From Nocardioides sp. (lineage in GTDB: Bacteria; Actinomycetota; Actinomycetes; Propionibacteriales; Nocardioidaceae), in the NCBI GenBank assembly GCA_037045645.1, contig JBAOIH010000001.1, positions 2,229,288 to 2,293,287 of the forward strand: 64,000 nucleotides of DNA, written 5' to 3'. A program made the translations under genes and the position numbers. Shown here piece by piece: positions 49,106 to 59,900 of this stretch (its first letter is position 1; every line of letters begins with the position of its first letter). The notes under the pieces were generated by a model, which worked only from the letters and a program-made list of their open reading frames with translations, did no database searches and was not told the origin of the DNA.

Positions 49106-50113
49106 ATGACACTCTCCGTACAGAACCCTGACGCGCTGATCGCGGCCATCCCCCACCTGCTCGGCTTCCAGCCCCAAGAGTCGATCGTTTTCGTGTCGAT
49201 GAGATCCGACCTCCCCGTCGCTCGCGTGGACATCCCCACCACACCGCGAGACAGCGACCTGGTCTGGCGATCGATCCGGGAAGGTCTCAGCCGCTACGCC
49301 CAGCCCGGCTCAAGCGTCGGAATCGTCTGCATGACAGCCGACCGTCGGCTCGCAGACTCAGTCGGCCAGGACTTCGTCGCTCGTCTCGACACCATCGGCA
49401 TCGACACCCGCGTCAGACTGTGGGCCGACGAGACCCGGTGGGCCGATCTCGACACCGGCGACATGGGACTCCAGACCGATGCCGCTCGGGAACGCATTGC
49501 TGCCATGACGGTCCTGGCCGGCCGGGCGCAGCCGGAGGCCAGTCGGGATTCGCTCGCCGCGTCATTGGTCGGCGACCGGGGGCCGGTCGCGAATCTGCTG
49601 CCCGCCGCCCGGGCTGCGGAAAGCGAGAGTGCCCCGCGAACCGAAAGCCGATGGGCTCTCGGTCGGCTCCACCGGTTCCAACACAACGGCTTCCGGCTCG
49701 ACGACGGCGATGCAGCCCGCCTCCTGGTCGCGCTCGACTCCATCCCGATCCGCGACCACCTGTGGACCGACATGACCCGAGACACCGCCGCCTCCCACAT
49801 CGCGCTCTGGACCGACATGACCAAGAGGGCTCCGGACGAGGTGCGCGCCGCCCCGGCTTCCCTGCTCGCCTTCGCAAGCTGGCTCAAGGGTGATGGGGCG
49901 ATGGCGTGGTGCGCCCTCGACCAAGTGCCCGAGGGCAAGCCGTACGCCCTCGCGAACCTGGTCGCAGCGGCAGTCCAAGGCGGGGTGCACCCGCGCGAGT
50001 GGGAGACCGTGAAGTGCCTGCCCGTCGAGCGCGGCGTGGAGCGCGCCTCCGACCTCGCCCCTTCTCGGCCGAGTGCGCAGCTCGGTTCGGTTTACCCCAC
50101 ACACGGAATCTGA
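49106..50113 (+). CDS. DUF4192 family protein
   Basis: This 335-residue protein has the DUF4192 hallmarks (MTLSVQNPDALIAAIPHLLG, FQPQESIVFVSMRSDLPVAR, LAFASWLKGDGAMAWCALDQ). The family is widespread in Actinobacteria and on their mobile elements, and its function is unknown. ATG 49106 is preferred because homology starts there; TTG 49079 is in frame. It is 124 bases from the helicase and convergent with the NERD gene. Confidence 0.8.
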   Translation: MTLSVQNPDALIAAIPHLLGFQPQESIVFVSMRSDLPVARVDIPTTPRDSDLVWRSIREGLSRYAQPGSSVGIVCMTADRRLADSVGQDFVARLDTIGIDTRVRLWADETRWADLDTGDMGLQTDAARERIAAMTVLAGRAQPEASRDSLAASLVGDRGPVANLLPAARAAESESAPRTESRWALGRLHRFQHNGFRLDDGDAARLLVALDSIPIRDHLWTDMTRDTAASHIALWTDMTKRAPDEVRAAPASLLAFASWLKGDGAMAWCALDQVPEGKPYALANLVAAAVQGGVHPREWETVKCLPVERGVERASDLAPSRPSAQLGSVYPTHGI

Positions 50114-50254
50114 GGAACCGATGGAGAACACCTACCGCCGTCGTCACGGGGGTCAGGCGCCCGGAACGCCTGCTGGCTCGGCTCGTGCTCAGTCAGCAGT
50201 TGCCTCACCCAGCCGCGCCATGCGTCGACGTTGTGCACGACGCAGACGTGGACT

Positions 50255-51031
50255 TCAGGAGGGCTTGAAGCGTGAAGCCAACGCCTCGCGGGCCGCAGGC
50301 ACTTCGACTGGCCCTTCTGCCTCAGCGAGCAGCTTTGCGAGGCGCTTCGGCCAAAGCGCGTGGACGCCCCTGGTCGTGAACGCTCCGCCGATGAGCGGCC
50401 AGTCCGCTTCGACGATACACAATGCACCGATCACGGGAAGATCACCCACGACCTCGCGGACGAGGTCGATCTACTTAAGGACGCCGTCGACCAACTTGGT
50501 GCAGTCTCGACGGCCGACCAGGACCTTCTCTACGCGGGGCCGGAGGATGCCGCCCTCGATCTTCAGCTCTGGGCGGCCCTTGTATCGCTTGGCGTCGATG
50601 ACCCAGATGCCGGCGGTCGTCACGGCGATGTGGTCGATGTTCGCCTTCGAGCCCGGGACGCGCCGGTCATGGAGGACCGCGATCGACTCCGAGACCAGCG
50701 AGTCGAGTCGCGCGCCCAAGCGCTCCTCGCCTACTGCACCCGTTGCCCACGCCTTCGTACTCTGCTTCCCATCTGAGAAGACCACTGCGATGCCGCCCAG
50801 CTTGCCCCACTTCTGTCGCAGCCGTTCCTCGTCCTTGGCCTTACGGCGCTCGTACTCACGGCGGGCAGATGACCCTGCAACTCCGGCGTTCGGTGCCGGT
50901 GTTGGCCCGGCCAGTACTGTCATATCGGCCTTGGCGTCGACCTCGATGATCCCCACGTCTGTCGGGCACTCGGCATAGCGGAGCCTCATCTGCTTGTCCA
51001 AGGTGCCGTCGGGATCAGAAGCCATACTCAC
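50255..51031 (-). pseudogene. NERD-domain protein interrupted by an in-frame TAG
   Basis: A ~258-residue protein with a NERD nuclease-related domain (GAVGEERLGARLDSL, VPGSKANIDHIAVTTAGIWV, IDAKRYKGRPELKIEG) is split by TAG at 50471-50473. The same frame continues IDLVREVVGDLPVIGALCIV to 50255. CAG to TAG is the simplest explanation, since a glutamine fits there. Start GTG 51031 or ATG 51025. It lies 24 bases after the ATPase gene. It may be a real nonsense mutation or an error. Confidence 0.7.
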
Positions 51032-51055
51032 GAGCGCCTACCCGCGGGCGAGCCG

Positions 51056-53638
51056 CTACGCCTTCCCATCGTTGACCTTCTTGAGTTCCTGCAACTCGGC
51101 CCACTGTTCCTCGAGTCCGGTCAGAGTTGGGCTGACCCCGAGGGTTGCGAGCGGCTGCGAATGGCCGTCGATGTAACGGCAGGCATCCTCAAAGACCTCG
51201 GTAATCTTGGGAATGATCTCGCCGAGCCTCTCAGTGTTGATCTTCTCCAGCTTGGTCATGCCAATGTTCGGCTGATAGCGCTGCGACACGCCTTGAAGCA
51301 ACTCCGTCTCGGTGAACACCTCGCACCACGAACGAACCCAGCCGTATCCAACTCGGACGAGGGCATCGCGAGCCTCCCCTTCCACATTCTTCGCCGCTTC
51401 GATCGTCGTGTTGATCTTCCCCTTGATTCCATTCAAGGTGTCCCAGCGGGGATGGCTGGCGCGCGTAACCTTGCCCTTTCCTTCCTCATCCGTGATCTGG
51501 AAGTAGGTGCAGCGCTTCGACTTCTCCGACAACGCCAACAGCGTCGTGGTGAACAAGATGTCGTGAGTGAAGATCATGACCTGGTTGTCTTGGGATAGGC
51601 GCACGACGCGCTCAGCGACCTCGCGCACCCGACGGTGGTCCAGGCTCGAAACCGGGTCGTCGAAGATGACCGGTGCAGTGATTCCGGCCAGCCGTGCCTC
51701 GGCAAGGAAATCGGCCAGAGCAAGCACCTTCTGCTCACCCTCGGAGAGCACTTTGGACGGCTTGTGTCGGCCACTGAGCACTTTGCGCCGTTGTGCACGT
51801 CCCTCGCGTCCAACGAACTGGACCTTGAGAGCCGGCGCGCGCAGTGCCTCGCACTCCTCGATGAAGAGGGCGTCGAAACTTTGGTTGATCAGCTGGTCGC
51901 TGGCGGCCTTGGACAGCTCGGTTACGCCACGGGTCAACTGTGGCAACGGGCGCTTCAGCGTGCGAAGCTGATCGGCCTCCTTGGCAGCCGTCACCTGCGT
52001 TTCGATCACGGCCCAGGACTTGGTGAGTTCGGCTGCGTCCTTCAGTTCGAGAAGCTCGGCCTGCCTGCCTTCAAGTGCTTTCGACCTGTCCTGCGACTGT
52101 TCATCGAGGACGGCAACGTCCGCCGCGGCGGCATCGGTCTCTGACACGCTGGCCGTCTTCGGCTCCGCCAATCTCGCGGCGAGGTCCGCGGCAACGGCAT
52201 CACCTGTTCGCAGTGCACTGGTCACGGCGGCAACAGCATCGAGGATCTCGTTGAGACCGGTGAGATAGGTGGGCTCCGTCTCCTCGCCTGATAGCTCCTG
52301 CCCGAGCGCCGCCGCATCTGCGACCGCGATTTCATCAACCTGTTGCTTGAATGCTGCGATCACCGCGTCGTTGGCGCGGATGTCACTCGTGATCTTGTCT
52401 TCGAGGTAAGTCGAGTACTTCTCCAGAAGGTCGCGTGCAGCTCCAGATAGTGGCTGACGGCAGTACAGGCAACGGCTGGCGTCGTGCGCCTCAATCTGGA
52501 CGAGGTGCTGGCGATACGCGTCACCGGCCTCAATGAAGTCGCTCCACGTCTCCTCTGGTTCAGCGGGCAGGTCTGCTGCCGTAAAGAGCTCCGAGCGGAA
52601 TGCTTCGTAGTCGGTCGCCAGCTGCGTGCGCTTGACCAACGCATCGTTGTACATGGAGACATCGAGTGCGATGAGTGCGTCCGCTGCGTCCGCTGCTTGC
52701 TGGACGGCACGCTGCTCGCGCCGTCGTGCTGCGAGTTGAGTACCGATGGTGTTGGCGCGCAGCGCGGCCACTGCCTGCGTGAGAGTGTCGATCTTCGCTT
52801 CGACGTCCGGGTCGGTTGATCCCCTAGCTTTCAGGGCGACAAGGTCGGTCGAGGCGCCTAGCGTCTCGATTAGTGGGTAGATCGTCGACCCACGCTGGAA
52901 TCGTGAGAGCAAGCCAGGTGGCCCACTCCCGAGGCTGGAGATTTCGGCGTCAATGTGCGCAGTCACTCCTTGGATGGCAGCGATGACGTGATTGAACAGC
53001 GCGAGGGCGGAGGGCACATAGACGTAGTCGAGATCGTCGTCCACGTGCGTGGAAACTGAAGGGCTATCGAAGATCGACATGCGTGTAAACGGCGAGACCC
53101 CCCGTTCGCCATGCCACTCCAACTCATGCAGATCATCGCCGAGCTTATAAGCCAGCTTGGCGTACTGGTCCGTCTCCTCCTCCGCGTCTACGTTGCCCAA
53201 GATCACGTCGGCCGTTCGACTCTCCGCCAGCGCCTTGAAGATGCGTGAGTAGCCGGTCTTGCCCGTGCCGTTCTCGCCGTAGAGGATCGTGAGCCCTTCA
53301 TGAGGCTCAATCTCTGCACCTGTTACCAGCGCGTTGACACCCTGGACTTCTGAAAGCTTGCGGAGGCTGAGCGGAGGGGCTGCCTCGTCTTGGCGGGCTT
53401 CGGTGCTGAGCTTCGCGACTGCGTCGACCTCCCGCGGGTCGAGAGCCTTCTCTTGGCGAAACAGTTTGTAGGCCGATTCGACGACCGTCGCGCCGACCGG
53501 CCTTCCCGTCGCCAGTACCTCGGCGACAAGGAGCCGCACCCACTCATCGCTCTCGTTCGCCCAAAGAGCGAGCATGGCTCGTGGGTCGAAGGTCCCGTCG
53601 GCGTCCTCCGCCTCAGTCTCAGTAGCGTCCTCGGTCAT
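51056..53638 (-). CDS. RloC/PrrC-like zinc-hook ABC ATPase
   Basis: This 860-residue SMC/AAA_13-type protein has Walker A GENGTGKT (121-128), a coiled-coil stretch with CLYCRQPL (Cys390/Cys393, zinc-hook-like), the ABC signature LSEGEQKVLALADF (631-) and Walker B VIFDDPVSSLDH (~657-668), with FTHD after it. The C-terminal domain has R769 and E773 (VRSWCE), and H826 (RYIDGH), an R-x3-E...H set like that of PrrC/RloC anticodon nucleases. As written, the frame is continuous with DUF499 upstream. ATG 53638 is chosen because AAA-family homology starts there. It would be a stress- or phage-triggered nuclease in the operon. Confidence 0.75.
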   Translation of the reverse strand: MTEDATETEAEDADGTFDPRAMLALWANESDEWVRLLVAEVLATGRPVGATVVESAYKLFRQEKALDPREVDAVAKLSTEARQDEAAPPLSLRKLSEVQGVNALVTGAEIEPHEGLTILYGENGTGKTGYSRIFKALAESRTADVILGNVDAEEETDQYAKLAYKLGDDLHELEWHGERGVSPFTRMSIFDSPSVSTHVDDDLDYVYVPSALALFNHVIAAIQGVTAHIDAEISSLGSGPPGLLSRFQRGSTIYPLIETLGASTDLVALKARGSTDPDVEAKIDTLTQAVAALRANTIGTQLAARRREQRAVQQAADAADALIALDVSMYNDALVKRTQLATDYEAFRSELFTAADLPAEPEETWSDFIEAGDAYRQHLVQIEAHDASRCLYCRQPLSGAARDLLEKYSTYLEDKITSDIRANDAVIAAFKQQVDEIAVADAAALGQELSGEETEPTYLTGLNEILDAVAAVTSALRTGDAVAADLAARLAEPKTASVSETDAAAADVAVLDEQSQDRSKALEGRQAELLELKDAAELTKSWAVIETQVTAAKEADQLRTLKRPLPQLTRGVTELSKAASDQLINQSFDALFIEECEALRAPALKVQFVGREGRAQRRKVLSGRHKPSKVLSEGEQKVLALADFLAEARLAGITAPVIFDDPVSSLDHRRVREVAERVVRLSQDNQVMIFTHDILFTTTLLALSEKSKRCTYFQITDEEGKGKVTRASHPRWDTLNGIKGKINTTIEAAKNVEGEARDALVRVGYGWVRSWCEVFTETELLQGVSQRYQPNIGMTKLEKINTERLGEIIPKITEVFEDACRYIDGHSQPLATLGVSPTLTGLEEQWAELQELKKVNDGKA

Positions 53639-56600
53639 GCGTCCGGCTAGCTTTTCCTCGAAGCCCGACTGGTCGAACTTGAGCGTCTTGGCGTTCTCCG
53701 ACACCGTGCGGACCTTGCCGTCCTCGAAGCCGGTGGCGTTGGTGGCCTCGATCTCGATGCGGACGGTCAGCTGGGTGCCGTCGGCGGCGCGGAGGTTGGC
53801 AATCACCTCGTCGGCGATGTTCTTGAAGTCCATCGCGATCTTGTCGGAGTTGAGAGTCTTCACTCCGTAGAAGCGGGTCTTGGGCTTGACGAATACGACG
53901 TCGACCTTTGGTGCTGACGGGTCGTGCGATGTGGCGCCGCCGTGCTGCTCGACGAGGGCCGCGAGCTGCTCTTCGGACGACTCGGCTTCACGCTGTTTCG
54001 TCGCTACATCGGGACGCACGAGTAGGAGCGTGTCGGTCGCAACCGGTGCCGGACCCTTGTCCTCTGGAGTCCACAGACCGATGTAGCGGCCAGCGGCTTC
54101 GTCGTACCCGGTGGCGAGGGCGAACGCGTCGGTCACCCAGATCATCGGCAAGTCGACGATGCCCTCGTTGAGAACCTTCCTGTCTCGCAGACGCGGCATG
54201 TACGGGTACTGGCTGTACAGGCCCCAGAGCGCACCGAGCGTGACGTGGCCGTCCTTCCAGATCTGCGGCACCTTGTTGATCGCCAACCGGATGGTTGCAG
54301 CGGCCTGACGGGTCGAGAGGTCACCGTCATTGCCCAGACGCCTCGAAACCCGCTCTGCGAGTGACTGAGACTGACCCTCGACCTTGGTCTCGCGAATCAG
54401 GAAGGGCGAGCCCGGGTCCGGCTGCGTCGGGACAAGCGCCCAGGTGAAGCTCTGCAACAGACGCGCGGTGACGGTCTGGTCGGCCTGCGCCTGGCGCTGT
54501 GCGGCCTGGTTCTTCTGGTTCTGCGTGAGGTCGAGGTCGGCCTCGTTGGCGAGGACGTGCGTCCAGCCGAGGTAGTCACGGGTCGCGGCGTCGAGCTCTT
54601 CGAGTCGGGCCTCGTCGGCGGCCAGGTAGACAACCGTGTTGCGGTTGGCCCGGTTGGCGCTGCCGCGCTGCTCGGTCGCCTTCTGTGCGAATGCCTTCGC
54701 CTCCGACTCGGACTTGCCCTTGTGCGCGACCTTCGGGTGCAGGATCACAAGCCGGGCCTCGTCGGTGTCCGGGATATCGGCGTTCGTCTCGGGGCAAACG
54801 TGAACCCCCGCGAAGTCACCGCCCGTGCGGCCCTGCCCCTGGAGACGCTTGACGATCTCAGCCCACACATCCTCCTTGTGGAGACGCTCTGCCTGATCCT
54901 TGGCGGTGCGAGTGATGTTGGGCTGGAGGTCGTACCAGTACTTGCCCGAGCCCGAGTAAAAGTACGTAGCCCGGTCGCCGAGGGATGTCAGAGCGGCGTG
55001 GAAGTTGCCGGGCACATCACCGGGAACCGCCGTACCAAGGAAGACACGCTGAGTGCCGATGCCCTTCCGGGTCGAGCCAGGCGCGACAGTTGGGGCGGCT
55101 CCGAAGAACACCGTGCGGGCGAGACGCTTGGTCAGAGCGCGCTGGCCGAAGAGCGGCTTCTCTTTGTCAATGCGCGCCGGCTCGGAGTTCGGGCCGTCGA
55201 CATCGGCGTCGATGATCGTCTTCCACGAGTCCTGGAGGTACTGCGTCAGCTCGGCGTTCACGTTCGCGGTGGCGAGCGGGATCGAGCCAGGCATGATCAG
55301 CGGAGAAGCATCCTCGCCGGCCCACAGGGCATGGATCACGGTGCTCATCAAACGCAGGACACCGCGGGTTCGTTGGAAGCGCTCCAACGAGGACCACTCC
55401 TCGTAGAGGGTGTCGAACAGCTCCGGGTGGATCGGATAGGTCCGCTTGATGCGGTCCTCGTAGGCCGCGTCCCGAACCTCGCGCGGGAAGTCGTCGGTGT
55501 ACTTGCGGTACATCTCGACATACGCCTTGGCCGTTGCTCCGATGGACGCGAGCCCGGCGGCGTCAGGCTGCTTGAACAGTCGCTGCTTGACGATGTGATA
55601 CGCCTCGTCGGACGAAGCCGGACGCCACTGGTCAGCCACGCGACGAACGACATTCTGGAGCCGCTTGAGGGCTTCGAGACCGTTGGCGCCACCAACTTCC
55701 TCTGCGTTGCCAACCGCAATCTGAGCGTCGTCACCGCTCTCCGACGCAGGGATCGAGATCGCCAGCAGCACACCAGCCGTGCCCTTGGATGCTTCGGTGA
55801 GCGACTGCGCGAAGGTGAACTGGTCATCGAAGGTGCCGCCGGCAAGGTCATCACGTCCGACGAGAGAACGGGCGTAAGCCACCCACTCGTCGATCAGAAT
55901 GACCGCCGGCGCGTACTTGCTCAGCAACTCATGGAGGGCGTCGCCTGGATGGGTGCGGTCACGCGTCCGATTTCGCGACGAGGGCGTAGGCCTCCGGGCC
56001 GCCGAGCTGCCAGGCGAGCTCGCCCCAGATCGTGTTGACGCTGTGTGCCGTCGTCCTTGACCACACCGGAGGGGCTGAAGTGGTTGCCGACGATCGCGAC
56101 ACGGTTGACCTTCGTGCCCTGGTAGCCGTTGGCAAGCAACAGCTCCTGCGTCTCCTGCGGGAACTCACCCACCGGCAAGCCCGCGGCGACGTGCCACAGC
56201 GACAGCATCGAGTGGGTCTTGCCGCCACCGAAGTTGGTCTGGAGGTTGATCACCGGCGATGCGTTGTCATCACCGGACAGACGACGCACCGCGCGGCCGA
56301 TCAGGTCGCTCAGACCTTCGGTGAGATAGGTGCGCTTGAAGAACTCGACCGGGTCGGCGTAGTCGGAGTCGACCTCGCCGCCAGTCGCGACCTTGTAGAG
56401 GTCGGCGGCGAACTCGGAGGCATGGAAGTTGCCGGTCGCGACGTCGTCGTGCGGCTGGAGCACTTCGCGCCACGGCTTCAGCCCACCAACTGCTTCGGGG
56501 TTGTCGACAGCGGCCTTGAGGACCTTCTTGTCGTCACGATCAGCCGTGACGCGGCGAAGGTTCAAGCGGATCGACTTCACCTGGTCTGCCTCCGACGGGC

Positions 56601-56993
56601 TTGCCTAGCAGCGTCATCAGGCGCTCGGCGGTGTCGAGCGCGCGGTAGGCGTCATCGTCGGTGAACGACCCGTTGTGCGCCCAAGTATTACGGGCATTCT
56701 TCAGCTCGGTTGCGAACGCCTCGCCAACCCGACCCGAGGGTGTCGGAGAACGGATACCAACGGGGCTTCACATTGTTAGTAATCGAGGACTCCGTCAGCA
56801 TGCGCAGCTGGACTTGAGGGTCGAGGGGGTCATAGACCTTGCCCGCGTGTCCATCTTTCGCGGCGACGAGTTGCACCCAGTTGGCGCCGACCGCGGCGTC
56901 GACCGCTCCGATCACCGACGCGATGTAGTCGTCGAGGGCCGGCGCAATGACCTCGAACAGCTTTCCGATGCGGTCCCGGTTACTCAGTGCCAT
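53639..56993 (-). CDS. Swt1-HEPN / DUF499 ATPase (defence-island type)
   Basis: This is a ~1,115-residue protein. The N-terminal Swt1-type HEPN domain (MALSNRDRIGKLFEVIAPAL; RNTWAHNGSFTDDDAYRALD) carries R-x4-H. A DUF499 ATPase follows, with GLKPWREVLQPHDDVATGNF, Walker A INLQTNFGGGKTHSMLSLWH and Walker B AVILIDEWVAYARSL. ATG 56993 lies one base after the methyltransferase stop. Frames break near 56745, 56590, 56040 and 55957 by single bases. The frame runs on into the next ATPase, but one base fewer at AAAAGCTAG (53647-53655) would end it with TAG. It is probably the motor of a methyltransferase-linked defence complex. Confidence 0.75.
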
Positions 56994-56994
56994 G

Positions 56995-59735
56995 TCACTC
57001 GTCCTCGTCGAACTCGAAAGCGCCCTGTGTCTGGCTGGGCTTCTTGGCGGACCGGGCGACCTCAAGGATCTCTGGCCAGCTCGTCACAAGGCTATTGAAG
57101 GACAGCGCGTCCTTCGTCCAACCGTTGCTCTCGGCGACGCGGAAGAGAAGGTGTGCCAACTCCTTCACGAGGTCGGCGTCCACCGCCCCGTCGGGTGCGG
57201 CTCAACGCTGCCTGGAGGAAGTCGCCAGCGGGCGCGATGCCGTCGCGCTCCAAGCACCTTGATCAGGTGGTGAAGGGCTTCCCAGTTGCTGGTGTGCATG
57301 TCCTTGACAGGGCTCGTAGTCCCAACTCAGGTCAGCATGGCTTGATGAGCTGCACCTTGCCTGCCGCGGCTGGTCAGGATGCCGTCCCGATCCATCGTGT
57401 CCACGGTGGTGTTGCGCGCATTCGCGATGCTGTTGGCGTCACCGAAAGAACCGACCGAGTAGCCATGCTGCCGATACCACGCGATAGCGAACCGCGACGG
57501 CGCAGTCAAAGTCACCCTCCTGCTCGTTGAGCACCTGGTCCAGGATCTCGTTGATGCGCGAGAGCGCTGATCGAACAGTCATCTTCGTAGCCGTCCGGCT
57601 CAAGAACCGCGCTGTAACGGCTGAACACGGCCATTCCGGGCCCAATGGCGGCTTGTGGGCAGGTCGACGGGAGCGACTTGATCCCTGCTGAAGCTTGCGG
57701 AGGGCGGTCGGGCAGCTCCGCTTTCCAACGTCGCAATGAACCCGCGGCGATCGGTGGTGTGCAGCTTCGTCCGGGCGTAGGGCGAAGCGAGAGCACGATC
57801 GAAGACGCAAGGGCATTCCGCCCAACGCTAATCATCCGACCGCTGCCTTCAGTTCGCACTGGCCAAGTCGATGTGATCTCCCAACCACTCCGGATCATTC
57901 CCTCGAGCAGGGTTTCCCAACCAGCTCGACGCCTCTCCTCCGGCGTCAGTTTCACTCTGTTTGAAGGCGTAGTACACGGTGATCGGAAAGTCTGGTCGCG
58001 CGACCGCTCGGGCCTGCGCGAAGACATCCTTGAATCCGGCCTCGAAGAACGCCTTCGCCTTGTCTTTGCCGCCATGCCGATACGGGTTGGCGACGAGTTC
58101 CTCGGCTTTCGGCACGAGCATCGTTGCCAGCAAGTCCGGATGTAGGTGCCGAATGCTCCGCCGGAGCCAAACGTAGAAGTAGTCGGATAGCCCCGAGTAG
58201 TCGATGTTGTCGTAGTACGGCGGATCTGTACTGATCAGGTACCCAGACGAAACAGAATCTGCGGCGTCTAGCTGGCGCGCTTCACCTGTCCCGAGAGGTA
58301 GCGCAGCAACGGCGTGAGCAATCCGGTCGACAACACCGCCAGCCTTCTCGATTCCGTGAGACTCCACGAAGTCCCAGACCATCGGGAGCGCCTGCCGAGC
58401 GAAGGTAGTCCTCGGGGACTCCGCCTGCTCTCGCCATGATGTGATGGTCGACGAAAGATTGGCGATGCCACTTGGAACCATGCCGAGGTACGTCGCAACC
58501 GCCGCTGCGTACTCGGCACTGCCGCCATCTTCCAGAACCCGCTTGCGAACCTGCTCGGCGAGGTCACTGTACGCAACAAGAACCGACAGCTGGCGGTTGG
58601 TGAACAGATCGACGACTTTAGTGAGACCGTACCGATAGACGTTGATTCGCCCGGGCCAGTCAGTGAGTTCGCCGGCAGGAAGGTCGTCGGGTGCCGGGAC
58701 GGCAGCAGCCGACACCTGAATCGGGTCGGGCGCGAAATAGTTCCGCTTACGATTGCCTTCACCGACAACGGCCATCAACTGCTGACCGAGCCCGATCTCA
58801 CGGCTCGTCTCACGGATGTAGTCGAACGGAACAGACGTCTGACATGAGAGACACTTCGCGCCCGTCCTTTCGACAGTTCCGTCACGTCCTGAGTCGGGCG
58901 CGTACGCCTTGTCGTGGCCGATCGCGAACTCCACGCGGTGCCCCGAAGGATGCGTAGCGTCGGGCACGATTGACGGAACAACGAAGGTTTCCTTGCCCTT
59001 CTTCTTCGCCAGCCACCACGACCTGACCAACGGCATTTCGATCCCGCACGCAGGGTTCGGGCAAGCAATCGTGCGCGCCCATATCCAAGCGACACCCGGC
59101 TTACCGCCTACCACGGGAAACATGTGGCCCACAAGCTTCTGAACTTCACCGTGCATCCACTCGCCGTAGGCGCGGATGTCCGCCGCTAGGCCCTCGGCCC
59201 CCCGCCATGTACGAATCTCCGCCTCCGCCGCGCCGGGGTGGACAGGCGCTTGGTTACGGAATGCTGAGGGAATCTCGATGAGTGCCTTGTTGATAAGGAC
59301 AGCGACGGGATTCAAATCAGATGCATGCGCCTCAAGACCAAGGCGTTGTGCCTCGACCGGAATGGTGCCCCCTCCAGCGAACGGATCAAGGACGGGCGGC
59401 GGGTTGCCATCAGTTGAATCCAGAATCGCCTGCCGTGCCTCCCGGAGGAGTTGGTCGTCCCTGGTGTTCTCCCAAACGACAAGCCGCTCGATGATCCGGT
59501 GCAACCGTTCCCGCTCGGCGCGCTGTTCGGCGTCTGTCGGGAACTTGTCAGGTCGACTGCTGGGGTCGTCTACAAGCTGAGCGAACAGCACCGCCCGTGC
59601 AGCAGCCAGAGGCCGACGAGCCCACCAAAGATGAATCGTCGACGGGTGACCGTGACGGATGGCCTTCTCCCGGGCTGACTCCCGGTTGATCGCCTCCAGC
59701 GGCAGCGCCACCTCGATCAGCTTGCGCTTCTGCAC
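56995..59735 (-). CDS. DUF1156 DNA methyltransferase
   Basis: This is a ~910-residue protein. The DUF1156 head is LIEVALPLEAINRESAREKA with STIHLWWARRPLAAARAVLF. SAM motif I is DPFAGGGTIPVEAQRLG, with SDLNPVAV, and catalytic motif IV is STDPPYYDNIDYSGLSDYFY, typical of N6-adenine (or N4-cytosine) methylases. GTG 59735 follows AGAGGGG. The frame is clean to ~57955, then shifts several times. The tail (AWYRQHGYSVGSFGDANSIA; VDADLVKELAHLLFRVAESN) ends EFDEDE at 56995. DUF1156 methylases pair with DUF499 proteins and helicases in defence islands. Confidence 0.8.
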
Positions 59736-59900
59736 TACAACGACCCCTCTGCCCGTCGCCGGGCATGACCAATGCGGCGCCCCAGGGGCGCCACGACTCT
59801 TTCCACGCCCCAACCTATCCGCGACGTCCGACAGATCGTGGCACTACGTCACTTCTGCATCATCGGACAAGGAACGGAGGACAAGCGTCCAGGATGGGGT

